NCBI GenBank assembly: GCA_965277025.1
Contig: OZ255706.1
Coordinates: forward strand, 1,798,001 to 1,862,000
From: Methylomarinum sp965277025
GTDB lineage: Bacteria; Pseudomonadota; Gammaproteobacteria; Methylococcales; Methylomonadaceae
Length of the DNA: 64,000 bases
Reading direction: 5' to 3'
Below are positions 42,752-51,211 of the stretch, piece by piece. The notes under the pieces are model-generated. The model saw only the letters and a list, made by a program, of their open reading frames with translations, ran no database searches and was not told the DNA's origin. How positions within the stretch are numbered: the first letter of the stretch is position 1; each line of letters opens with the position of its first letter. Position numbers and translations under genes: made by a program.

Positions 42752-43411
42752 ATGCTGAATTTTTATCGAGGGTTAATAATAGCCCTTGGCTTTTCGATAC
42801 TGACAGCGACTCAGGCGGCTGAAACAGCGACAGCAGAAACAAATGAGGCGACATCAGCCCAAATGGTGACGAATGAAACGCTATCTGCGCGGCAAGTGGT
42901 GGAAAAATTTCAGAATACGTTGCTGGATGTGATGCAGCATGGCAAGGAGCTGGGCTTTGAAGGTCGTTATAAAAAACTGGAACCCGCCGTCAAACAAAGC
43001 CATGCACTTACAAAAATTGCGCGTATTGTCGTCGGTCGGGAATGGAAAAAACTGACGCCGGAACAACAGCAAAAACTGGTCGATACCTTTACACGTTTGA
43101 GTATTTCCGCCTATGCTTACAATTTCAAGGAATATTCCGGCGAGAGATTTGAATATGTTTCTGAAGAGGAAACTGCCCGGGGCGGGAAAATCGTTCACAA
43201 TTTATTGATTATTCCGAATGATGACGATGTAAAATTCGATTACATGTTGAAAAAAATCAATGGTGAATGGAAAATTATCAATATCATTGCTGATGGAGTC
43301 AGTGATTTGGCGGTCAGGCGTTCAGAATACACCAGTTTGCTTAAGAATCAGGGATTTGACGTTTTAATTGCCAAGATGAATGAGAAGATAGAAAATTACG
43401 CAAAACAATAG
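42752..43411 (+). CDS. hpnM: HpnM, MlaC-like periplasmic lipid-carrier protein
   Basis: 219 residues with a signal peptide cleaved near TQAAET. The MlaC/Ttg2D fold is recognisable: ARQVVEKFQNTLLDVM, IARIVVGREWKKLTPEQQQKLVDTFTRLSISAYAYNFKEYSGERFEY and VKFDYMLKKINGEWKIINIIADGVSDLAVRRSEYTSLLKNQGFDVLIAKM. MlaC carries phospholipid between membranes; HpnM is thought to do the same for hopanoids. The next gene encodes an MlaA lipoprotein, which strengthens the transport role. Confidence 0.9.
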   Translation: MLNFYRGLIIALGFSILTATQAAETATAETNEATSAQMVTNETLSARQVVEKFQNTLLDVMQHGKELGFEGRYKKLEPAVKQSHALTKIARIVVGREWKKLTPEQQQKLVDTFTRLSISAYAYNFKEYSGERFEYVSEEETARGGKIVHNLLIIPNDDDVKFDYMLKKINGEWKIINIIADGVSDLAVRRSEYTSLLKNQGFDVLIAKMNEKIENYAKQ

Positions 43412-43421
43412 ACAGGCTTTA

Positions 43422-43452
43422 ATGATGTATTTCTCAAGTCAACAATCAAACA
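43422..43452 (+). pseudogene. mlaA: Original 5' end of mlaA, cut off by IS
   Basis: ATGATG at 43422-43427 begins a frame MMYFSSQQSN that would join NRKNLLLTFLFSSVFLVGC across the IS once the element and one 9-bp duplication are removed. It is the start of the MlaA signal peptide, 11 bp after hpnM. Confidence 0.75.
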
Positions 43453-44674
43453 CTCTGTACATGACAAAAAATATTAAAAGCTGGCGTAGCTCGTTGAAAT
43501 GTAATTAAATACCGCATTTTGTTTTAGCGAATATGAATAACGGGACATTACAAATCAACGAGCTGACCGCCATATTAACTGAGCACTTTCAATGGAACAA
43601 GGCAAGAATCGTTTGTTTTGTGGGTATGTTAATTGCTTTGATGGCAGTTAGCACGGTCAATCTGGCCCAGCTCGCCGTATTCTTTCCCAGTCGGGCAAAA
43701 ATTTCCTCACGATATCGACGGATGCAACGATTTTTCAGTGACCATTGGCTGGATTACAATGAAGTCGCTCATTTCATCATGAAACTGTTTGGTTTCACTG
43801 ATCAGGATTACTATCTGACGTTAGACAGGACGAATTGGAAGTGGGGTAAAACCAATATTAATCTGCTGGTGCTTGCCGTGGTTTATCGGGGTGCCGCCAT
43901 TCCTGTGTATTGGTTGCCTTTAAACAAGCGGGGCAACTCTAATACGAAGGAACGTATAGCGCTGATGAAACGCTTTATTGCGCAGTTTGGCCGACATCAC
44001 ATCAAAGGTCTTTTGGCTGATCGGGAGTTTATTGGAGACGAATGGATGGGCTGGTTGTTTGAGCAAGAGATTCCCTTTTATATCCGTATTCGCAACAACG
44101 CCAGGACAACCAATGCCCAAGGCCAGCGAATACGCGTAGAGCGTTTGTTTTATGGGCTTAAGCCGGGTAGCACACGACACCTCTCAACAGCGCGCTATTT
44201 GGGAAATTGTTCAATTTATCTCAGTGGGTTACGGCTGAGTGATGGTGAGTTATTAATCATCGTCTGTCAGCATTTGAACCCTGATGCGATTAAAATTTAT
44301 GGCTTGCGTTGGGAAATCGAAACGCTTTTCGGCTGTTTAAAAGGACGGGGATTCAAACTTGAGGAAACGCGTGTAGTCGGTTATCTTCGGATCAAAAAAT
44401 TGTTAGTACTTCCCGTTATTGCTTTCTGTTGGTCACATAAAGCAGGCGAATGGAAACGTGATTGCGAGTTACCAATAAAAACCAAAACACATCAGCGGCT
44501 CGCGCAAAGCCTGTTTCGATATGGATTAGATTGTATCCGCTCAACCTTGTTTAATGTCTTATCTCAACCAAAAAGGATGATTAGAAAAGTGATTGCTCTT
44601 TTGCAACCCATACCTTTTGTCACTGGAATACATGAGACTCATTTGTCATAAGTTAATTTTTGTCATGTACAGAG
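43453..44674 (+). mobile_element. IS4-type element copy 3 (1222 bp), inside mlaA signal sequence
   Basis: 18-bp perfect ends CTCTGTACATGACAAAAA and 9-bp duplication AATCAAACA (43444-43452, 44675-44683). Its right end contributes an in-frame ATG to mlaA. Transposase runs in the same direction as the hpnHBM operon. Confidence 0.95.
43533..44651 (+). CDS. IS4-type transposase, copy 3
   Basis: 372 residues, intact, with the DDE acids in LTLDRTNWKWG, LLADREFIGDEW and YGLRWEIETLFGCLKGRGF. It differs from copies 1 and 2 by isolated residues (WKRDCELP, SQPKRM). The stop lies 23 bp before the IS end. Confidence 0.93.
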   Translation: MNNGTLQINELTAILTEHFQWNKARIVCFVGMLIALMAVSTVNLAQLAVFFPSRAKISSRYRRMQRFFSDHWLDYNEVAHFIMKLFGFTDQDYYLTLDRTNWKWGKTNINLLVLAVVYRGAAIPVYWLPLNKRGNSNTKERIALMKRFIAQFGRHHIKGLLADREFIGDEWMGWLFEQEIPFYIRIRNNARTTNAQGQRIRVERLFYGLKPGSTRHLSTARYLGNCSIYLSGLRLSDGELLIIVCQHLNPDAIKIYGLRWEIETLFGCLKGRGFKLEETRVVGYLRIKKLLVLPVIAFCWSHKAGEWKRDCELPIKTKTHQRLAQSLFRYGLDCIRSTLFNVLSQPKRMIRKVIALLQPIPFVTGIHETHLS

Positions 44675-45675
44675 AATCAAACAGAAAAAATCTTTTATTA
44701 ACTTTCTTGTTTAGCAGTGTTTTTTTAGTCGGTTGTGCATCAACCGAGGTTGAAAACAAGCAGGCGAATGCTGATGATTTAGCTGTTGTCGCCGAACAGG
44801 AAAACAGTAAAGATCCATACGAGCATATCAATCGTAAAATTTATACCTTTAACGATAAGCTGGACAAATATGTCGCCAAACCCATTTCCGATGCTTACAT
44901 TTGGGTAACGCCACAATTTGTTCAGACCGGAATCGCCAACTTTTTCAATAATCTGAATGATATCAGTGTCGTGATGAACGATACTTTACAGGGAAAGTTC
45001 GATCAGGGGGCTGAAGATACTGGTCGTTTTTTGCTTAATTCAACGGTTGGACTGTTAGGCGTATTTGATGTCGCTAAAGAAGTCGGACTGGAAAAACATA
45101 ACGAGGATTTTGCTCAGACACTTGCGGTTTGGGGAGTGCCAGAAGGGCCTTATCTGGTTCTGCCGGTTCTAGGGCCAGCCACCAGTCGGGGGATCCCGGG
45201 GGCAGTTGTCGATACCGCATCTAATCCAACCAGTTATGTCGGTTTTCCTGTGCAACTTTTATCTATGTTGAACAGCCGGGCCAATGCCGAGGGGTCGCTG
45301 AAATTTATTGATGAGGCGGCGCTGGATCCTTATGTTTTTACCCGCGAAGCCTTTTTGCAGCATCGCCAATACTTGATAAAAGACGGTCAAGTAGAAGTTT
45401 CCACTGATGCATTGGATTTGGAAGATGCTTTTTATGATGAAGACGACGAGGGAGCTGAAACGGATACTACAGACTCGGTTGGTACTACAGATGTTGGATC
45501 AGAACCTGCGGAAGAAGAAAATGTCGCAGAAGCTGGCTACTCTCTTCAACTGACTGGTGGCGAAGCAGATTTCAATCAGGCAACTGAGTCTTTCGATGAA
45601 GCATTGAAGGCATTTCAAAAAGCCAGCCAGTCTTATCAGGATGCTTCTGAGAAACTGGATCGAATCAAGCGCTGA
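44665..45675 (+). CDS. mlaA: MlaA/VacJ-type outer-membrane lipoprotein with rebuilt start
   Basis: 336 residues in the present form. ATG at 44665 lies inside the IS end (CATGTACAGAG) and reads MYRESNRKNLLLTFLFSSVFLVGCAS; it restores a full lipoprotein signal with lipobox LVGC. Family motifs follow: DPYEHINRKIYTFNDKLDKYVAKPISDAYIWVTP, GIANFFNNLNDISVVMNDTLQGKF, GRFLLNSTVGLLGVFDVAKEVGL, FAQTLAVWGVPEGPYLVLPVLGPATSRGIPG. After the core comes an unusual acidic stretch (residues about 250-295) and a final predicted coiled coil. No good ribosome site precedes the new ATG, so expression is uncertain. Role: lipid or hopanoid exchange at the outer membrane with HpnM. Confidence 0.85.
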   Translation: MYRESNRKNLLLTFLFSSVFLVGCASTEVENKQANADDLAVVAEQENSKDPYEHINRKIYTFNDKLDKYVAKPISDAYIWVTPQFVQTGIANFFNNLNDISVVMNDTLQGKFDQGAEDTGRFLLNSTVGLLGVFDVAKEVGLEKHNEDFAQTLAVWGVPEGPYLVLPVLGPATSRGIPGAVVDTASNPTSYVGFPVQLLSMLNSRANAEGSLKFIDEAALDPYVFTREAFLQHRQYLIKDGQVEVSTDALDLEDAFYDEDDEGAETDTTDSVGTTDVGSEPAEEENVAEAGYSLQLTGGEADFNQATESFDEALKAFQKASQSYQDASEKLDRIKR

Positions 45676-45701
45676 TATATAGTGTTCAAATGGCTGGAAC
45701 A

Positions 45702-45740
45702 AAAAACGCATCTTCCTTTCGAGGCCGATGCGTTTTTTTT
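45702..45740 (+). terminator. Rho-independent terminator after mlaA
   Basis: AAAAAACGCATC pairs with GATGCGTTTTTT across a short loop, ending in eight T. It is 25 bp after the mlaA stop and closes the hpnH-B-M-mlaA arm. Confidence 0.82.
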
Positions 45741-45768
45741 GCATTTCAAGTTGCTGCTGCAGTTTAAC

Positions 45769-45935
45769 CTAGGAGGCTGTCCAAGAATAGAGAACCTACT
45801 ACGGAAAAGCTGAATTTGGCCAGATTTTCCCATTCTTTTCGTTAAATAGCACAACTATTCGCCTCAAAGAATGAAAAAATCTGCCTCAAATCAGCTTTCC
45901 CTCGCAACGGCTTCTATTCTCGGACAGCCTCCTAG
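45769..45935. mobile_element. MITE-like hairpin element, copy 2
   Basis: 167 bp bounded by CTAGGAGGCTGTCC and GGACAGCCTCCTAG, inverted repeats that extend to about 25 bp with three mismatches. The interior is also self-complementary (AAAGCTGA and TCAGCTTT; CCATTCTTTT and AAAGAATG), so it folds into one long stem. Same end family as 11570-11731. Contains no gene. Confidence 0.65.
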
Positions 45936-46079
45936 CTTTGTCAGCAATAACATAAGCCATTCAGAAAAACTAAAGGATAGCTTGTTAATCTGTGCTATGT
46001 TTGGATTGTTAAAATGTAGAAATATACAGCAGCATTTTTGTATTGATGGATAATTTTTTACAGCCATATTAGATATGGC
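45936..46079. other. Short gene-free stretch between MITE and ISAs1-type element
   Basis: AT-rich, no coding frame of substance and no clear signal. Its last 10 bases, TAGATATGGC, are the target duplication of the following IS. Before that insertion it was the upstream region of the gsp operon. Confidence 0.5.
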
Positions 46080-47292
46080 CAGGGCCAGCGCATAAAAACT
46101 CACCCAAATATCACTTGAGCCCTGAAGTCATCGCTGAGGGCTGCCTTGAAGCGCTTGCGCTTAATGCTCAGGCGCGACGGTTCGCGCTTGAGCAAATTGA
46201 GCGCCAATTGGCGGATGATATTGAAGTTGCCCGGTGATTCGCCCTTGCGAATTCGTGACTCGTCTTCACGAAACGTGACATCCAATACCCAATGCAGGCT
46301 GTTCTCCACGCCCCAGTGGGAGCGCACAGCGTTGGCGAAGGTTTCAACACTATCGAGCGTGGTGATGTAGTAGCGACGCTCAATGGTTTGTCGTTCGCCG
46401 ATCTGGCGTTCACACTCCACCATGCCAATGCCCTTGAGTCCTTGCCAGCGCCGGGGCGAAGGCAAGGTGTCCAGACAATCAGCCAGGTAGTAGCGGCGCT
46501 GTTCAATCCGGCCGTGTCCGACATCGACCTGTTCGTGGTGGCCCAGTAGCGCCTGACCGTCCTCAACACCGCCATCCACCGCCACGGCAAAGTAATCCAC
46601 GATCGCTTCATGCAAGGACTTCTGGTTGCCCTTGACCGCCAGGGCGTAATCAGCCCCTTTCTCGACGATCTTGCCAGCAATCTTTTCCTGGCATCCCATC
46701 GCGTCAATGGTCACGATGCAGCCTTTAATTTCCAGCATGGCCAACAGTCGGGGAATGGCGGTAATTTCATTGGACTTCTCCTGTGTTTTGACCTGACTCA
46801 GGGAGAGCCCCGTCTGGCTTGCCCAGGCGCTGACCATGTGGATCGCGCCCATCTTGTCCTCCTGATCAAAGGACCGGCGCGCCGTTTTGCCGTCAATGGC
46901 AACCACTTCCCCCTCGGTCAGTCTGGCGACACTTTGCACCCAGCGACTGAAACAGGCGCTGACTTCCTCGGCCGGCAACCGTGACATCAGGCGGGCAATG
47001 CAGTCGTGCGAGGGGATTCCGTTTTCCAACGCTATCCATTGCCGCAGCCAGTCTTGTTTCTCTTTGCCGAAGGCTTCTATGGCCTCCCAGCCTTCAGCGC
47101 CACTGACCACCGCGCAGATGGTCAGTACGATAATATCCAGCAGTTGATGACGCTTGTGGCGTTCAATTCGCGGGTCTTCCAGGCTTGAAAAGGCTTCTTG
47201 CAGGCTCAGGGACATTTTGATTCCTCATACAGTTTTGCATGAATGATACTGAACTCGCTGTTTTAATAGGATCTTTTTATGCGCTGGCCCTG
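46080..47292 (-). mobile_element. ISAs1-family insertion sequence, copy 2 (1213 bp)
   Basis: 19-bp perfect ends CAGGGCCAGCGCATAAAAA with the 10-bp duplication TAGATATGGC (46070-46079, 47293-47302). Inverted relative to copy 1. It lies 41 bp upstream of the -10 element of gspE. Confidence 0.95.
46100..47215 (-). CDS. ISAs1-family transposase, copy 2
   Basis: 371 residues, intact, DDE acids in VAIDGKTARRS, VTIDAMGCQ and HWGVENSLHWVLDVTFREDESR. A handful of substitutions separate it from copy 1 (for example SLSQVKTQ versus SLGQVKTQ). Confidence 0.93.
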   Translation of the reverse strand: MSLSLQEAFSSLEDPRIERHKRHQLLDIIVLTICAVVSGAEGWEAIEAFGKEKQDWLRQWIALENGIPSHDCIARLMSRLPAEEVSACFSRWVQSVARLTEGEVVAIDGKTARRSFDQEDKMGAIHMVSAWASQTGLSLSQVKTQEKSNEITAIPRLLAMLEIKGCIVTIDAMGCQEKIAGKIVEKGADYALAVKGNQKSLHEAIVDYFAVAVDGGVEDGQALLGHHEQVDVGHGRIEQRRYYLADCLDTLPSPRRWQGLKGIGMVECERQIGERQTIERRYYITTLDSVETFANAVRSHWGVENSLHWVLDVTFREDESRIRKGESPGNFNIIRQLALNLLKREPSRLSIKRKRFKAALSDDFRAQVIFG

Positions 47293-47310
47293 TAGATATG
47301 GCCGTTCAAG

Positions 47311-47339
47311 CCGACAAAGAAAAATAGATGCTGTATTAT
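47311..47339 (+). promoter_or_regulatory. Probable sigma70 promoter of the gsp operon
   Basis: CCGACA, 17-bp spacer, TATTAT: four of six and five of six matches to consensus. Transcription would start near 47346, so the ATG at 47347 would be almost leaderless and ATG at 47386 is preferred. The ISAs1 copy ends 18 bp upstream of the -35. Confidence 0.45.
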
Positions 47340-47385
47340 AGATAATATGCTGGTTAACTTTGCAAAAGGAATGGGTTGCAATCCA

Positions 47386-49095
47386 ATGAGTACTGTCGTC
47401 CCGCTTTCGGCTAATGCCTATGACGAGTTTCTAAACGAGTTGCTGGAAACAGACAAGCTGAGTAAAAATGATCTTAGACGATTGGATCATTTACGGCAAA
47501 ATACCGATGAGGCGATTCCTCAATTATTAGTCAAACTGGGCTTGTGTTCGGAACTGGATGTGGCGGCTGCTATGCATTCGGTTACTGGCTTTGAAAAAAC
47601 GACAGCGGATCAATATCCTCCAGATAATCCTCTTTCCCGGCCAATTTCTAAACGATTTCTTAAGCAATATCACCTGGTCGGCTTAAAAGATGATTCAGAT
47701 GGCGTCACCCTCGCCATGATGAACCCACTGGATGATTTTGTCCTGGATTCGATAAGCTTGATTGTCGCCAAACACGTCAATATCAAAATTGGCCTGCAAT
47801 CGGATATCGATAAAGCCATAGCCGTACAGTTTGGTGAACAACAATCTGAGATGGATGAGTTGTTATCCGCTGAACAAAACGATGAGGTCAATATTGAGGA
47901 TTTGGAGCATCTTAAGGATATGGCCAGCGAAGCGCCGGTTATCAGGATGGTCAATCTTATCTTGCAAAAAGCGATTGAGTTGAAAGCGTCTGATATTCAT
48001 ATCGAACCGTTTGAACAGGTATTGAAAATACGTCTGCGGGTAGATGGTGTGTTGCAAAATATCGAAGAAATGCCGATTTCCTCTGCGGCGGCTATTTTAT
48101 CCCGGGTTAAAATCATGGCGAAACTGGATATCGCCGAAAGACGTTTACCGCAAGATGGCCGGATAAAACTGCAAATGGTGGGTAAAGAGCTGGATCTTCG
48201 CGTATCGACCATTCCTACTTTGTATGGCGAAAGTGTGGTGTTGCGCTTGCTGGATAAGGAAAATATCGTGCTGGATTTTGCCGCCCTGGGATTTTCAGGA
48301 CGACATTCCGAACAGTTTTTCTCCGTCCTGGCGCAACCTCATGGCATTATTCTGATTACCGGGCCGACCGGCAGCGGTAAATCTACTACCTTATATACCG
48401 CGCTGAAACGGCTCAATACTGCCGAGCGCAAGATTATCACCGTCGAAGATCCGGTGGAATATCAACTGGAAGGCGTCAATCAGATCCAGGTAAAACCTCA
48501 AATCGGCCTGACTTTCGCTTCCGCCTTGCGCTCAATTGTCCGGCAAGACCCGGATGTCATCATGATCGGGGAGATGCGTGATCTGGAAACCGCCCAAATC
48601 GCCGTTCAATCGGCGTTGACAGGCCACTTGGTGTTATCCACCCTGCATACCAATGATGCGGCCGGCGGCATCACCCGGCTGCTCGATATGGGCCTGGAAG
48701 AATACCTGATCAGCTCGACCGTCAATGGCATACTGGCGCAACGCCTAGTGCGGGTGCTTTGTAAACAGTGCAGGCAGGCTTATCCTGCGCCTGAGACCTT
48801 AACCCGGGAACTTCGTCAAAAAAGCTTGGTTGACCAGCGCTCTGATGTGAGATTGTTCAAAGCGGTCGGTTGTGAGCACTGCGGGCAAATCGGATACCGT
48901 GGCCGTCAGGCGATTATCGAATTTTTACCCATGTCAACCGCAATCAAACAGCAAGTGATGCAGCACGAACAGGCCAGTGTCATTCAACAACAGGCCATTG
49001 CGGAAGGAATGCGGACGCTGTATGAGGATGGTCTGAAAAAAGTCATCGAAGGCGTGACGACCTTGGAAGAGGTGTTGCGGGTTACTGCGGATTAA
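47386..49095 (+). CDS. gspE: Type II secretion ATPase GspE
   Basis: 569 residues from MSTVVPLSANAYDEF (AAAGGA upstream); in-frame ATGs at 47347 and 47371 are alternatives. The N1E domain precedes the catalytic core: Walker A GPTGSGKSTTLYTAL, the Asp box DIHIEPFEQ, Walker B DPDVIMIGEMRD, His box TGHLVLSTLHTNDA, and the zinc tetracysteine site CKQCRQAY...CEHCGQIGYRGR. It is the cytoplasmic motor for pseudopilus assembly, first in a run gspE-F-G-H-I-J-K-L-M-C. Confidence 0.95.
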   Translation: MSTVVPLSANAYDEFLNELLETDKLSKNDLRRLDHLRQNTDEAIPQLLVKLGLCSELDVAAAMHSVTGFEKTTADQYPPDNPLSRPISKRFLKQYHLVGLKDDSDGVTLAMMNPLDDFVLDSISLIVAKHVNIKIGLQSDIDKAIAVQFGEQQSEMDELLSAEQNDEVNIEDLEHLKDMASEAPVIRMVNLILQKAIELKASDIHIEPFEQVLKIRLRVDGVLQNIEEMPISSAAAILSRVKIMAKLDIAERRLPQDGRIKLQMVGKELDLRVSTIPTLYGESVVLRLLDKENIVLDFAALGFSGRHSEQFFSVLAQPHGIILITGPTGSGKSTTLYTALKRLNTAERKIITVEDPVEYQLEGVNQIQVKPQIGLTFASALRSIVRQDPDVIMIGEMRDLETAQIAVQSALTGHLVLSTLHTNDAAGGITRLLDMGLEEYLISSTVNGILAQRLVRVLCKQCRQAYPAPETLTRELRQKSLVDQRSDVRLFKAVGCEHCGQIGYRGRQAIIEFLPMSTAIKQQVMQHEQASVIQQQAIAEGMRTLYEDGLKKVIEGVTTLEEVLRVTAD

Positions 49096-49098
49096 ACG

Positions 49099-50316
49099 AT
49101 GCCTTTGTATTCATTCAAAGCGGTTAACAGTCAGGGGGAGGTGGAGCAGGGTGTCGCCAATGCAGCCAATCAACAAGCGATGCTGGAGCAACTGCAACAA
49201 AAAGGCTGGATTCCAATTGAGATTTTGCCTGCGGGTTCGAAACGTTTTTTAGGCATCAAGCTCAGTGACTCAGGAGAACGACTGTCTGAAAAGGAGATTC
49301 TGCTTTTCGCCGATGAATTGCAAACCCTGTTACAGGCAGGATTACCGCTGGACAAGGCGCTGCAGGTTCTGACTGATTTAACCCGGGACAATGCCAGACT
49401 GAGCCGTATTATCCAGCAAATCCTGCAAGCGGTGAAAGCGGGCACGTCACTGGCTGACGCCATGGAACAGCAAAGCGGCATTTTCAGCCGTTTTTTTCTG
49501 AATATGATTCGCGCCGGGGAAACATGCGGCAATCTGGCGGATGTGCTGAAACGTCTGGCGGTTTATCTGGAAAGCAGCCAGGATCTGAAAAATACCGTCA
49601 CCACCGCGATGATTTATCCCGCTATATTGCTGATCATGTCATTGGCGTCATTGTTTGTCATGTTGACATTTGTGGTGCCGCAATTCAGTGAAATGTTCGA
49701 ATCGGCGGGTAAGGCATTGCCGTTGCCGACGCAAATTGTCGTTGCAATAGCTGATTTCCTCCAGCAATGGTGGTGGCTGCTGTTTTTGTTGGTTGTGGTG
49801 ACAGTTTTTTATTTCAAACGACAACTGGCTGATCCGGAAACAGCGTTCATTTGGCATAATCGTTTGTTGCGAATGCCGTTAATGGGAAAAATCATACTGA
49901 ACAAGGAAATCGCTGCGCTGTCTCGAACGTTGGGAACCTTATTGGCCAATGGCGTCTCATTGTTAAATGCCCTGACCATTGCCCGGGAGACAGTGACCAA
50001 CCTTTCGATTGCCGAAGGTTTGCAGCAATCGCTTGAGCGAGTGAAACAAGGCGAAAGTTTGTCGGCCGCGTTGTCGGCGCTGGATTTCTTTCCACAATTG
50101 GCCAGTCAGATCATTCGTATGGGTGAAGAAACCGGCCGCCTGGAAGAAATGCTGCTGCGCGTCGCCGATATCTACGACAAGCAATTGCGCACCGCCATCC
50201 AGCGCATGCTGGCATTGCTGGAGCCTGCGCTGATCATCACCCTGGGGTTGATGATTGCCGGTATTATTGTTTCTATATTGTTAGCTATTTTAAGTGTCAA
50301 CGATCTGGTTTTTTAA
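49099..50316 (+). CDS. gspF: Type II secretion inner-membrane platform protein GspF
   Basis: 405 residues with the duplicated GspF/PilC domain (FADELQTLLQAGLPLDKAL...; SRTLGTLLANGVSLLNALTIARE) and three helices (AILLIMSLASLFVMLTFVVPQF; WWWLLFLLVVVTVFYF; ALIITLGLMIAGIIVSILLAI). Contacts the GspE motor and GspL. Three bases separate it from gspE. Confidence 0.95.
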   Translation: MPLYSFKAVNSQGEVEQGVANAANQQAMLEQLQQKGWIPIEILPAGSKRFLGIKLSDSGERLSEKEILLFADELQTLLQAGLPLDKALQVLTDLTRDNARLSRIIQQILQAVKAGTSLADAMEQQSGIFSRFFLNMIRAGETCGNLADVLKRLAVYLESSQDLKNTVTTAMIYPAILLIMSLASLFVMLTFVVPQFSEMFESAGKALPLPTQIVVAIADFLQQWWWLLFLLVVVTVFYFKRQLADPETAFIWHNRLLRMPLMGKIILNKEIAALSRTLGTLLANGVSLLNALTIARETVTNLSIAEGLQQSLERVKQGESLSAALSALDFFPQLASQIIRMGEETGRLEEMLLRVADIYDKQLRTAIQRMLALLEPALIITLGLMIAGIIVSILLAILSVNDLVF

Positions 50317-50327
50317 GAGGATATCAA

Positions 50328-50756
50328 ATGAAAAAATGGAGCAGTAAAAAATCCACAGGTTTTACTTTATTGGAATTACTGGTGGTTCTGGGAATTATTG
50401 CATTATTGGCCGGCATTGTCGGGCCTCAGGTGATGAAGCATATGGGCGCTTCAAAGAGCAAAACCGCGCGAGTGCAGATTGAAGACCTGGCCGCATCACT
50501 GGATATGTATAAACTGGACAATGGCCATTATCCAACGACCGAACAGGGTCTTGCTGCGCTGGTTGAAAAACCGGCCGATAGTAAACGCTGGAATGGCCCT
50601 TATTTACGCAAGTCCAGAATTCCTAAAGACCCCTGGCAACAGGATTATCATTATGTTTCACCCGGTCAGCATGGTGGTTTCGATCTTTATTCATTGGGGG
50701 CGGATAACAAGCCTGGCGGCGAAGGAGAAGACCAGGATATCAATAGTTGGGAATGA
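50328..50756 (+). CDS. gspG: Major pseudopilin GspG
   Basis: 142 residues. Prepilin peptidase site in KKSTG/FTLLELLVVLGIIALLAGIVGPQV, with Glu at position 5 of the mature protein. The C-terminal calcium-type loop has KDPWQQDYHYVSPG and FDLYSLGADNKPGGEGEDQDINSWE, standard for GspG. Preceded by AAGAGGA. Confidence 0.96.
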   Translation: MKKWSSKKSTGFTLLELLVVLGIIALLAGIVGPQVMKHMGASKSKTARVQIEDLAASLDMYKLDNGHYPTTEQGLAALVEKPADSKRWNGPYLRKSRIPKDPWQQDYHYVSPGQHGGFDLYSLGADNKPGGEGEDQDINSWE

Positions 50757-51211
50757 GCAGGCAGGTTCCACAGAAAGGTTTTACCTTGCTGGAACTGATT
50801 CTGGTGATGTTCATTGTGGTCTTGGCGGTTGGCGCGATCAGCGTCAATATCGGTAAAGGCAATCCTGCCACCACGCTGAAAGTCGTGGCGCGTGATCTTG
50901 CCTCGGCATTGCGTTACGCCAGAGGCCAGGCGTTGATAACCGGTCAACGCGGTTGGCTGGAAATCAATCTGGCCGAAAATTATTATCAGATCAGCGGCCG
51001 TGATAAAAGATATGCGTTTTCCGATCAGATCGATGTGACATTGACGATTGCCGAACAGAACTATAACAATGAAGACAGCGGCCGTATTGAATTTTATCCC
51101 GATGGCTCCTCCAGTGGGGGACGCATCGACCTGGAATTGGCGGGGTTTTCCCGGCGTATCGATATCAATTGGTTGAATGGCAAGGTCACGATTGAAAATG
51201 GGACGAAATAA
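50753..51211 (+). CDS. gspH: Minor pseudopilin GspH
   Basis: 152 residues from MSRQVPQKG/FTLLELILVMFIVVLAVGAISV; the ATG overlaps the gspG stop (ATGA). A GspH-type soluble domain follows (VVARDLASALRYARGQALITGQRGWLEINL). Position between gspG and gspI confirms the call. Confidence 0.88.
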   Translation: MSRQVPQKGFTLLELILVMFIVVLAVGAISVNIGKGNPATTLKVVARDLASALRYARGQALITGQRGWLEINLAENYYQISGRDKRYAFSDQIDVTLTIAEQNYNNEDSGRIEFYPDGSSSGGRIDLELAGFSRRIDINWLNGKVTIENGTK

